A DNA stretch of 10,268 nucleotides from SZUA-1535 sp964594175 (GTDB taxonomy: Archaea; Aenigmatarchaeota; Aenigmatarchaeia; Aenigmatarchaeales; SZUA-1535). Under the pieces are notes generated by a model. That model did not search any database and had not been told where the DNA came from. It was given only the letters and a program-made list of their open reading frames with translations. Below, piece after piece: positions 1 through 5,545 of the stretch (position 1 is the stretch's first letter; every line of letters starts with the position of its first letter). The DNA is taken from positions 1 to 10,268 of the forward strand of contig CAZQLM010000029.1 in the NCBI GenBank assembly GCA_964594175.1, in the 5' to 3' direction. A program made the translations under genes and the position numbers.

Positions 1-220
1 TTATCTTTCCATTTTTGCATGTTAAGGAATCAATAGAAACTGAAAAAACAGAAGAAGAAAGTGAAGAAATCTCTTTTGTCTCCTTGCTTTCAGTTTGCTT
101 CTGAACAAGATTTGATAAAGTAGAGCCAATTATATATGCTAAAGAAATTGTTAAAGCAAGAAGAATTACTGCGCTGAGAAGAGGGGAGAGTGCAGGTGAG
201 GCAAAATGATTTTTCCTCAT
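1..220 (-). CDS. Archaeal type IV pilin-like protein, N-terminal part (runs off the left edge)
   Basis: The ATG at 220-218 opens a frame that stays open to the window edge (73 codons). The protein begins with a short charged stretch (MRKNH), then FASPALSPLLSAVILLALT, a hydrophobic segment at about residues 13-34, and a Ser/Lys/Glu-rich segment. This is the layout of archaeal pilins with the class III-type N-terminus (a Ser-Pro before one hydrophobic helix, as in 'SPLLS..ILLA'), whose helix anchors the subunit and packs in the filament core. The residues after the helix resemble the variable, Ser-rich ectodomain of such proteins. It lies 28 bases downstream of tRNA-Ile on the same strand and has no strong TATA box of its own, so read-through from the tRNA promoter is possible. 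A different minus-strand frame is open at 272-90 but encodes nothing recognisable. The alternative is a generic single-helix membrane protein. Most of the gene is outside the window. Confidence 0.6.
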   Translation of the reverse strand, partial: MRKNHFASPALSPLLSAVILLALTISLAYIIGSTLSNLVQKQTESKETKEISSLSSSVFSVSIDSLTCKNGKI

Positions 221-265
221 ATAAAAGTTTTACTTGGTTCTCGTAAAATGGTGGGCACGGCCGGA

Positions 266-304
266 ATCTCAAGAGGAGAGAAGGGGATTCTTCCCCCTTC
301 CTTC
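266..304 (-). other. tRNA-Ile intron 2 (T loop, position 59/60, 39 nt)
   Basis: The T stem is interrupted after TTCAAA. TTCA (310-307) can pair with TGAG (271-268, one G-U), leaving bulges AAG and ATT, and cutting after the second base of each gives loop TTCAAAT. The intron itself folds through AAGGGG/CCCCTT. The inner helix next to the splice sites is imperfect, so the ends could move by a base or two. Confidence 0.72.
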
Positions 305-326
305 TTTGAACCGGCGACCACCAGTT

Positions 327-360
327 TGCTTAGAGCGCACACTTTTGCCAGAGCGCGTCA
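327..360 (-). other. tRNA-Ile intron 1 (anticodon loop, position 37/38, 34 nt)
   Basis: The boundaries form a near-canonical bulge-helix-bulge. The anticodon stem CCAGT/ACTGG is the outer helix, CTTA (366-363) pairs with TAAG (332-329) as the four-pair central helix, the three-base bulges are TAT (362-360) and CAA (328-326), and the inner helix is GA-GCGC/GCGCTC with one bulged C. Cutting after the second base of each bulge gives the standard 37/38 splice. Confidence 0.8.
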
Positions 361-425
361 TATAAGACTGGCGCTCTGACCAGGCTGAGCTACGTGCCCA
401 CAATTACATAAAAAATTCCTCTAAG

Positions 426-435
426 AATTTAAATT
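426..435. promoter_or_regulatory. Palindromic TATA-like element between tRNA-Ile and the HTH gene
   Basis: The bases AATTTAAATT form a perfect 10-bp palindrome in the 45-90 bp gap between the divergent tRNA-Ile and HTH regulator genes. Its centre (430.5) is about 31 bases from the tRNA 5' end, which predicts a leader of roughly five bases. In the other direction it predicts a start near 457, downstream of the ATG at 445 and upstream of the one at 490. Assignment to both directions is inference. Confidence 0.45.
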
Positions 436-489
436 TTACGCTGTATGGAAAAATATTTTAATATTTTAAGTATTATAAAAAATCTTATC

Positions 490-1377
490 ATGAAGGAAAT
501 AAGAGAAAAAGTCGTTCACGTTCTTGAAAGAAAAAATTACGAAGTTTTCATAAGCACGGGCTGTTTCGATGTTGCTGCAAAGAAAAGGAATTTTCTTCTC
601 CTATTGAAAATTTTGAAGAATATCGATAGTTTTCTTCCTTCTCATGCAACTTCATTAAAAGCGCTTTCTTTCAGTTTAGATGCACATCCATTTCTTATAG
701 GGAGAAATACAAACTACGAAAAACTTCTCCCTGGGGTTGTTTATGAAAGATTTGAAATTCCTGCTATGAATGTGGAAACTTTTGAACTTGTTCTTGAAAA
801 CGAAATACCTGAAATCTGGAGGGATAGAGGAGGGAGGTATATCGAAATAGACCCTATAAAGCTTAAAGTCGCAAGAAAAGAAAAGAAACTAACACAAAGT
901 AAGCTCGCCGAGCTTGTTGGGGTATCCAAAAAAACTATCTATATTCACGAAAAATCAAGGAAAAGGGCATCTGTTGAAATCGTGGAAAAAATAGAGCACG
1001 TGCTTGAGAAGAAAATAAGAGCAAGCGCCACTCTTTTCAGAAAATTTTCTGAAATTTCACGACCTTCGGGAAATCTCGAAAGTTATGTTGAGAAAAAGCT
1101 TAAAACCCTCGGATTTAGTGTGAGCTTTGTTAAAAAGGCTCCGTGCGATGCTGTGGCAAGAGAAAAAAATTTGATAGCTTCCGAAATAGAAGAAAACAGA
1201 AGAAGATTGGAGTATAGAGCAAAAAAATTCGAATCATTTCTCGATTTTATCAAATGTAAAGGTATCGTGATAACAAACAGGTTTAAGGTTGAGTTAAGCG
1301 TTCCTGTGGTTGAAAAGAGAGAGCTTGAAAAAATTGAAACGAAGGAAGAATTTCTCAAGCTTATTGAAGATTTCTAA
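490..1377 (+). CDS. Archaeal HTH (Xre/Cro-type) transcriptional regulator
   Basis: The 295-residue protein matches the layout of a conserved archaeal regulator family of about 300 residues: an N-terminal domain of roughly 120 residues, a central Cro/C1-type helix-turn-helix, and a C-terminal domain. The HTH covers about residues 122-178, introduced by GGRYIEIDP, with KLTQSKLAELVGVSKKTIY as helices two and three and YIHEKSRKRAS following. The C-terminal part has LKTLGFSVSF...PCDAVAREKNLIAS and ITNRF, a pattern seen in this family and reminiscent of a nuclease-like fold without an obvious active site. The ATG at 490 is preferred over the in-frame ATG at 445: it gives the usual family N-terminus (MKEIREKVVHVLERKNYEV) and the predicted transcription start lies after 445. 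Its 3' end overlaps the convergent PAP2-like gene by 84 bases. The regulated genes are unknown; DNA binding is confident, target is not. Confidence 0.85.
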   Translation: MKEIREKVVHVLERKNYEVFISTGCFDVAAKKRNFLLLLKILKNIDSFLPSHATSLKALSFSLDAHPFLIGRNTNYEKLLPGVVYERFEIPAMNVETFELVLENEIPEIWRDRGGRYIEIDPIKLKVARKEKKLTQSKLAELVGVSKKTIYIHEKSRKRASVEIVEKIEHVLEKKIRASATLFRKFSEISRPSGNLESYVEKKLKTLGFSVSFVKKAPCDAVAREKNLIASEIEENRRRLEYRAKKFESFLDFIKCKGIVITNRFKVELSVPVVEKRELEKIETKEEFLKLIEDF

Positions 1378-1914
1378 CAAAGCAAATGGTAGCCATATCC
1401 CAGCTATGGCATCGGATGGCCAGTGATAGCCAGAGTAAATGACAAAAAACGCTATACTTGATGCCAGAAAGAGATTAACATAAAAAACTTTTTTATCGTG
1501 GGTGAAATGAAACGGAAGAACAAGGGCAAAAGCCAGAGCGGTGGTTGAGGAAGGAAAGGAAAAACTTAAATCCTTCCAGCTACCAACTATTCTTGCAGAA
1601 GCCAATACTTCGTATGGTCTGGGTCTTGCGAATAATAGTTTGAGGGATGATGCAAGAATATAAGTGAATGCCCCTAAAAACAGCGCAAATAATGAAGTCT
1701 TTCTATATTCTTTGAAAAACATTCCTACAAGAGGTGTTGCAGGGAGAATGTAAAACAACGGCACGAAAATTTCGAGAAAAAGAAAATCTAGAAAACTAGT
1801 CCCGAGGACTTTGTTGATGAAAATAAAAATTCTTTTATCTCCAAGGAGTATGCAAAGTACCGTGAGTATTGCAAGAGCTGTGATAAATTTTTCTTTCTTT
1901 TTCATTTTCCTCAC
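1294..1914 (-). CDS. PAP2-superfamily membrane protein, catalytic motifs degenerate
   Basis: The protein (206 residues from GTG 1914, or 203 from ATG 1905) has about five or six hydrophobic segments and the order of the three PAP2 phosphatase motifs. Motif 1 is intact as KLLFARPRP (residues 92-100). Motif 2 reads FPSSTTALAF where the family has PSGH, so the histidine acting as general acid is Thr124. Motif 3 reads IYSGYHWPSDAIAG: nucleophile His164 and Asp168 are present, but the expected Ser-Arg pair at 157-158 is Phe-Val. Family members dephosphorylate lipid phosphates such as undecaprenyl or phosphatidyl phosphates at the membrane surface. With two catalytic residues missing, this copy may be inactive or have altered chemistry. 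The GTG start overlaps the stop of the nuclease gene (GTGA), indicating translational coupling. The C-terminal 27 residues are antisense to the HTH gene and may be a dispensable extension. Confidence 0.8.
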   Translation of the reverse strand: MRKMKKKEKFITALAILTVLCILLGDKRIFIFINKVLGTSFLDFLFLEIFVPLFYILPATPLVGMFFKEYRKTSLFALFLGAFTYILASSLKLLFARPRPYEVLASARIVGSWKDLSFSFPSSTTALAFALVLPFHFTHDKKVFYVNLFLASSIAFFVIYSGYHWPSDAIAGIWLPFALLEIFNKLEKFFLRFNFFKLSLFNHRNA

Positions 1915-2678
1915 GAATAAGTGTAGTTTAGCACAATATTTCCTTTTTCATTTATCAGAATAAAACTATCTCCATCGTTATTCCATATAGCTTTGCACTG
2001 TTTTTTCACGCACAGAAAAATTTTATTTTTCGAGCTCCTTCCGCATCCAGAATATATGTAAAGTGTTTTGTTTAGCAAAATATTACCCAAAATGAACTCG
2101 TTTCCGTCTTTATCCATTATCTTCCATCCAGAAAGATTACAAGGAAAGTCACAGTAGTTTTTTAGCTTCACAAATTCGTTTCCGCTGCACTCGTCTCCTT
2201 CCGGGTTCCAGAGAAAATAAGATATTCCTATACATTCCTCGCAAGTATCGATACCTGCTACACAACCAGACGGAGAAAGGTTCAGAATATCTGCGTGCCT
2301 AAGTTTTTTCCCGTAATTTCTGAAAACAGCATAACCGTTTTTTATCATCTCCATATTCACAAAAGTTCCGCCAACCCACACATACGCTAGAACCCTTCCG
2401 TATGCGTCTCTTTTTTCTTCATCGTACTCGAGCCTAACGGTTTTTCCTTCTATCAGCTTTCTGAGAAAATTTTTCGCTTCTTCATAGCATTTTTGGGCTT
2501 TCTCAGGAGCGTCTATACCAATAAGTCTTATTGTGTATCCGTCTCCTTCAAAGGTGTCTCCGTCTATAACTTTTCTAACAAAAAGCTTTTCTGGGTAATT
2601 AACATAAGAAAATAAAGAAAGCAGAAGAGTAGCGAGAAAAAATACAGCAGCGAATGAAAGAAAATACTTTTTCTTCAT
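1911..2678 (-). CDS. Membrane-anchored staphylococcal-type nuclease with lamin-tail-like domain
   Basis: Residues 5-25 are a hydrophobic signal or anchor, placing the rest outside the membrane. The thermonuclease (SNase, OB-fold) domain spans about 32-120: VIDGDTF (Asp39, Asp41), RLIGIDAPE (Arg51, Asp56, Glu59) and RDAYGRVLAYV (Arg95) correspond to the calcium-binding and catalytic residues of staphylococcal nuclease, so it should be active on DNA or RNA. The normal C-terminal helices of the SNase domain are short or missing. Residues about 150-252 (LWNPEGDE..NEFVKLKN, LSGWKIMDKDGNEF, WNNDGDSFILINEKG) match the lamin-tail domain pattern. There are 11 cysteines, mostly in the second half, suggesting disulfide bonds in the exported region. 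An AGGT sequence lies eight bases before the ATG. It is six bases downstream of the coiled-coil gene and overlaps the PAP2-like gene, so the three form one operon. Roles could be nucleic-acid scavenging or degradation of incoming DNA. Confidence 0.88.
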   Translation of the reverse strand: MKKKYFLSFAAVFFLATLLLSLFSYVNYPEKLFVRKVIDGDTFEGDGYTIRLIGIDAPEKAQKCYEEAKNFLRKLIEGKTVRLEYDEEKRDAYGRVLAYVWVGGTFVNMEMIKNGYAVFRNYGKKLRHADILNLSPSGCVAGIDTCEECIGISYFLWNPEGDECSGNEFVKLKNYCDFPCNLSGWKIMDKDGNEFILGNILLNKTLYIYSGCGRSSKNKIFLCVKKQCKAIWNNDGDSFILINEKGNIVLNYTYS

Positions 2679-2684
2679 TTTACG

Positions 2685-3467
2685 CTACCTTGCATGCTTG
2701 CTCTTTTCGAGAGCTTCTGTAATAACTCGCATACTTTCTGTAAGCTCTGGCAGAAATTCCTTGAAAATCTTTTCTATACTTCCTATTCTTGCCCCTATGC
2801 TTGTTACTTGCTCACTTTGTTCTTCTAGTTTTGCTATAAAGCTTTCCTCAGCCTTGCGCATATCCTCCTTAATTTTATCTATCTCTTTTCTCAGGTCCAT
2901 TATCTGTTTATGAAGCTCATCATCTTTTCTTCTTAACCTTTCCAGATGCTCTTCAAAGCTCTGCCATTTTTCAGCAACTATCCCTTCTATTATTTCCTCC
3001 AGTGTTAGATCAGGTATGCCGCGCTCAAATTCTTTGGGTATTTCCTCTTGAGGTGATTCTCTTTGTTTCTCTCCAAACGGGAAAGGAAACTGGGGAAGCT
3101 GTGGAAATGGCGGTTTCTCCTGTTTTTGCTCAGGCTGCATTCCAGTTGGTTGCTGGAACTGCTCAACTGGCTGTGGAGAAGGAAGAGTGTGGAATTCCGG
3201 AACACTTGGTCTTCCTTGTTGAAATCCTTGCTGTGACGGAAATCTTTCAATCTCCTTAGAAGAAGGAAAACTCTGCTCTCCCGTTCCGGAAACCGTAGAT
3301 TTCAGAGCAAGAGAAATTGCTCTTTCTATTTCATAAGGACTATATCCCTGTTTCCGAAGCACTGCAACTATTTCTGGTTCGCTCATCCCTTTTGAAGAAA
3401 GATTCTTAACAACATCTACAGGTATTCTCGTTCCTTTCCTTTTTTCTCTTTTAATAAACGGAAACAT
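2685..3467 (-). CDS. UBA-like N-terminus / Pro-Gln-rich linker / coiled-coil protein
   Basis: The 260-residue protein has three parts. Residues about 16-56 (VDVVKNLSSKGMSEPEIVAV..QGYSPYEIERAISLAL) resemble a small three-helix UBA-like fold with a repeated 'G-S-x-x-E-I' pattern. Residues about 60-150 are rich in Pro, Gln and Phe and look disordered. Residues about 155-260 form a long charged coiled coil (EEHLERLRRKDDELHKQI...) ending in an IGARIGSIEKIF-type segment and a final helix. The layout resembles coiled-coil proteins common in archaea and vaguely the archaellum accessory proteins of the FlaC/D/E type, but I cannot assign a function. The ATG at 3467 is chosen over GTG 3476 because AGGTG (3478-3474) sits six bases before it as a Shine-Dalgarno site. 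It is the first gene of the cluster with the nuclease and PAP2-like genes. Confidence 0.7.
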   Translation of the reverse strand: MFPFIKREKRKGTRIPVDVVKNLSSKGMSEPEIVAVLRKQGYSPYEIERAISLALKSTVSGTGEQSFPSSKEIERFPSQQGFQQGRPSVPEFHTLPSPQPVEQFQQPTGMQPEQKQEKPPFPQLPQFPFPFGEKQRESPQEEIPKEFERGIPDLTLEEIIEGIVAEKWQSFEEHLERLRRKDDELHKQIMDLRKEIDKIKEDMRKAEESFIAKLEEQSEQVTSIGARIGSIEKIFKEFLPELTESMRVITEALEKSKHAR

Positions 3468-3473
3468 TTTACG

Positions 3474-3478
3474 CACCT
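3474..3478 (-). promoter_or_regulatory. Shine-Dalgarno site of the coiled-coil gene
   Basis: Minus-strand AGGTG lies six bases upstream of the ATG at 3467 and covers the alternative GTG start at 3476, which decides the start in favour of the ATG. Confidence 0.6.
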
Positions 3479-3502
3479 GTTTTGATTATTTTTTGGAAAA
3501 AC

Positions 3503-3512
3503 ATATATTTAA
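3503..3512 (-). promoter_or_regulatory. TATA box for the coiled-coil/nuclease/PAP2 cluster
   Basis: Minus strand TTAAATATAT lies about 26 bases upstream of a predicted transcription start near 3481, giving a short leader of about 14 bases that contains the Shine-Dalgarno site. It sits in the gap just after the radical SAM gene stops, so the cluster can start independently. Confidence 0.55.
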
Positions 3513-3540
3513 TTTTTTAGTTTTCATAGAAAGAATTGCT

Positions 3541-4776
3541 TTAAGCTTCAGAATTTATCTTTTTCTTCAATTTCTTTACTTCCTTCCACATATAATCTGC
3601 AAGTTTCTTATATTCTTCCTTCGAAAGCGTGTTTGGAAGATAAAGTTTTGCTCCGATTCCGTGACCTTCAAATTTCGCCACCCACGAATAATCAAGCTCT
3701 ATTGTTTTCCCCTTTTCTAATTCCGTTCCTGGATATGCCGTCGCGAGTGAAAGCATTATTTGGTCTGGTTTTATTTCTTTGATATAGTTTAAAGTTTTTC
3801 TAACGCTTTCTTCTGTCTCACCCTCAAGACCGAAAACTATGTATGCACGTGTTTTTATTCCCATCTCTCTGCACCAGGCAAAAACCTTTTTAGCATATTC
3901 CAAATCGAAAGCCCTTTTGTTCTTCAGAAGCACCCGTTCGTCTGCGCTATCTATTCCCATGCAGATAAGCACGCAACCTGCTCTGTTCATAAATTCGAGT
4001 AATTCTCTGTCGAGATGATCCGCTCTAGTCTCGCAACTCCAACGAACATCTATGTTTTCTTTTATTAGGTTTTTGCATATCTCTATGACCCTTTCCCTAT
4101 CCAGAGTAAATGTAGAATCGTGAAGTTTTGCAAGTTTGAAGCCGAGCTCTTCTATCCTTCTAAATTCCTCGACAACTCTCTCAACAGAATGAAATCTTAC
4201 TTTTACTCCCCAAAAACGTGTGGCACAGCAATAGGAACAGTTGTAAAAACATCCTCTGCTGGTTACCAGGCTCATTATTTTGTATTTTTGAAGTGGAAAG
4301 AGCTCATAGGCAGGAAAGGGAAGGGAATCAAGGTCTTCAACAAAGTTTCGCGATGGATTGTGAAAAATTTTTCCATCCTCCACAAAACTTATTCCTTTGA
4401 TTTCTTTCAGCTCTTTTCCGGAAAGAATTTCTTTGAATGTAAGCTCTCCCTCGCCCCTCACCACAACATCGCAGGACTTTAAAGCTTCTTCCGGGCGAAA
4501 TGTGCAGTGCACACCACCCATGATTACTTTCGCTCCTAAAGATTTCGCGAACTTTGCTATTTCAGCAGCGCGCGAAAATGAAGGTGTGGTTGAAGTTATT
4601 CCAACTACATCTGGAGAAAAAGACTTGAGCTCTTTCTGAGCGTTTTCTCCGACATTTTCGTCAATTATTCTTACCGTTCCAAAATCTTTGGCTACTGCTG
4701 CCAAATACGCCAATCCCACAGGAAACTTATCCCTACCTCTGTAAGGAAATTTGGGATTTACCAGTGCGATTTTCAT
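3541..4776 (-). CDS. B12-binding-type radical SAM protein
   Basis: The 411-residue protein has the two-domain layout of cobalamin-dependent radical SAM enzymes. Residues 1-140 form a Rossmann-like B12-binding domain (MKIALVNPKFPY..., FSPDVVGITSTTPSF, GAKVIMGGVHCTFRPEEAL, DVVVRGEGE). The radical SAM domain starts near residue 165 and has the cluster motif GCFYNCSYC: Cys176, Cys180 and Cys183 ligate the 4Fe-4S cluster that cleaves S-adenosylmethionine. Later segments (CMGIDSADERVL, YIVFGLEGETEES) are typical of the barrel. The DxHxxG cobalamin ligand motif is not evident, which is also true of many members such as the BchE type. Substrate is unknown: family members methylate or rearrange diverse molecules including lipids and cofactors. 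It is monocistronic, transcribed away from the rhomboid gene from a shared TATA element 27 bases upstream of its ATG, so the message is probably leaderless. Confidence 0.88.
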   Translation of the reverse strand: MKIALVNPKFPYRGRDKFPVGLAYLAAVAKDFGTVRIIDENVGENAQKELKSFSPDVVGITSTTPSFSRAAEIAKFAKSLGAKVIMGGVHCTFRPEEALKSCDVVVRGEGELTFKEILSGKELKEIKGISFVEDGKIFHNPSRNFVEDLDSLPFPAYELFPLQKYKIMSLVTSRGCFYNCSYCCATRFWGVKVRFHSVERVVEEFRRIEELGFKLAKLHDSTFTLDRERVIEICKNLIKENIDVRWSCETRADHLDRELLEFMNRAGCVLICMGIDSADERVLLKNKRAFDLEYAKKVFAWCREMGIKTRAYIVFGLEGETEESVRKTLNYIKEIKPDQIMLSLATAYPGTELEKGKTIELDYSWVAKFEGHGIGAKLYLPNTLSKEEYKKLADYMWKEVKKLKKKINSEA

Positions 4777-4799
4777 GAATTCACAATCTTCCGATAACC

Positions 4800-4807
4800 T
4801 TATAAAA
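4800..4807. promoter_or_regulatory. Single TATA element shared by the radical SAM and rhomboid genes
   Basis: The only strong TATA sequence in the 52-bp gap is TTATAAAA on the plus strand (TTTTATAA on the minus strand). Its centre, 4803.5, is about 25.5 bases from the rhomboid ATG (4829) and 27.5 bases from the radical SAM ATG (4776). Archaeal transcription usually starts about 26 bases from the TATA centre, so both starts fall on the initiation codons. Confidence 0.65.
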
Positions 4808-4828
4808 CGTTTTTCCGTGTATTAGTTT

Positions 4829-5545
4829 ATGAAAAAGATATCTGTAACAAATTTGCTAATACTTTCATTCATCGGTGTATTTCTTTTTGAAACTCTTTAT
4901 GCGGAAAAAATAGCTGAAATTTTTTCCAATTTTGGATTTTCTTTGAATGCGCTTTTACATGGAAGGTGGTGGGTTTTGCTTACATCCATTTTCCTTCACG
5001 CTTCTCCAGAACATCTGGCTTTAAATATTCTTGCACTTTTCTTTTTCGGAAATGCCGTCGAGGAAAAGCTCGGAGCAGGGAGAACGCTGAGTATATTCTT
5101 TCTTTCCGCACTCTCTGGAGAAGCTCTCGTACTTGTGCTTTCCGTTTTTGGTTTACAATCTCCTTTCATACCCACCATAGGAGCTTCTGCAGGAATTTTC
5201 GGATTAATGGGTACGGCTATGCTTGTAAAGCCATTTGAGTTCATTGTTTACCCGTATCTTATCCCGTTCCCTATCTTTCTTGTTGCGTTGGTCTACACCC
5301 TTTCAAATTTCCTGCTATTTATCTATCAGGTTTTCACGGGCACGGAAAGCGAAATTTCATATGCCGCACACGTTGGTGGCGTTCTTTTCGGAATATATGC
5401 CGGTCTGAAGGAAAGTAGAGAAAAGAAAGCCGTTATCGTGCTTCTTATTTTACTGACATTAATAGCATTTCCATTCATATGGGAAGTTATTTTAAAAATG
5501 GAGAGTTTCAACTATGTCTCTGTGCTTACGGGTGTTCTGAAATGA
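4829..5545 (+). CDS. Rhomboid-family intramembrane serine protease
   Basis: The 238-residue protein has about six or seven hydrophobic segments. The rhomboid signature is present: WWVLLTSIFLHASPEHLALN in the L1/TM2 region with the HxxxN pattern (His62, Asn66), GASAGIFG with catalytic Ser120, and AAHVGGVLFG with catalytic His181. The Ser-His dyad is intact, so it should cleave transmembrane helices within the membrane. The substrate is not known; the pilin-like and membrane-anchored nuclease proteins nearby are only circumstantial candidates. The last 40 residues add another hydrophobic helix (KAVIVLLILLTLIAFPF). It is the first gene of an operon: its TGA overlaps the dph2 ATG as ATGA. Transcription is predicted to be leaderless from the TATA element at 4800-4807. 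Confidence 0.93.
   Translation: MKKISVTNLLILSFIGVFLFETLYAEKIAEIFSNFGFSLNALLHGRWWVLLTSIFLHASPEHLALNILALFFFGNAVEEKLGAGRTLSIFFLSALSGEALVLVLSVFGLQSPFIPTIGASAGIFGLMGTAMLVKPFEFIVYPYLIPFPIFLVALVYTLSNFLLFIYQVFTGTESEISYAAHVGGVLFGIYAGLKESREKKAVIVLLILLTLIAFPFIWEVILKMESFNYVSVLTGVLK

Larger units (their letters stand above)
249..399 (-). tRNA. tRNA-Ile with anticodon UAU, two introns, encoded CCA
   Basis: Read on the minus strand, acceptor GGGCACG (399-393) pairs fully with CGTGCCC (259-253), followed by discriminator A252 and an encoded CCA (251-249). The D stem is GCTC/GAGC (390-387, 376-373). The anticodon stem CCAGT (371-367) pairs with ACTGG (325-321). Removing bases 360-327 gives loop CTTATAA with T33 and anticodon TAT (364-362). 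The T stem GCCGG (315-311) pairs with CCGGC (264-260). Removing bases 304-266 gives the consensus T loop TTCAAAT. The mature molecule is 78 nt including CCA and about 62% G+C. The UAU anticodon reads AUA without needing agmatidine-modified tRNA-Ile(CAU), which most archaea use. Both the Ile-like discriminator A and the perfect cloverleaf support the call. The intron boundaries are inferred from structure; the anticodon assignment depends on the first one. Confidence 0.88.

Noticed and set aside
90..272. A 60-codon minus-strand frame over the left-edge gene and tRNA flank
   Set aside because: It has no recognisable features and runs into tRNA-Ile; the overlapping frame starting at 220 encodes a pilin-like N-terminus.
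445..489. Upstream in-frame ATG of the HTH regulator
   Set aside because: The extra 15 residues are not typical of the family, and the predicted promoter would start transcription after this ATG.
3002..3259. Two long overlapping open frames (plus and minus) inside the coiled-coil gene
   Set aside because: They arise from the Pro/Gln-rich low-complexity coding of the real gene and have no family resemblance.
4120..4482. A 120-codon plus-strand frame within the radical SAM gene
   Set aside because: It is antisense to a well-supported enzyme with an intact cluster motif and looks like a shadow.
5479..5541. Upstream extension of dph2 inside rhomboid
   Set aside because: The residues do not match the family, and the ATGA overlap at 5542 is a typical coupled start.
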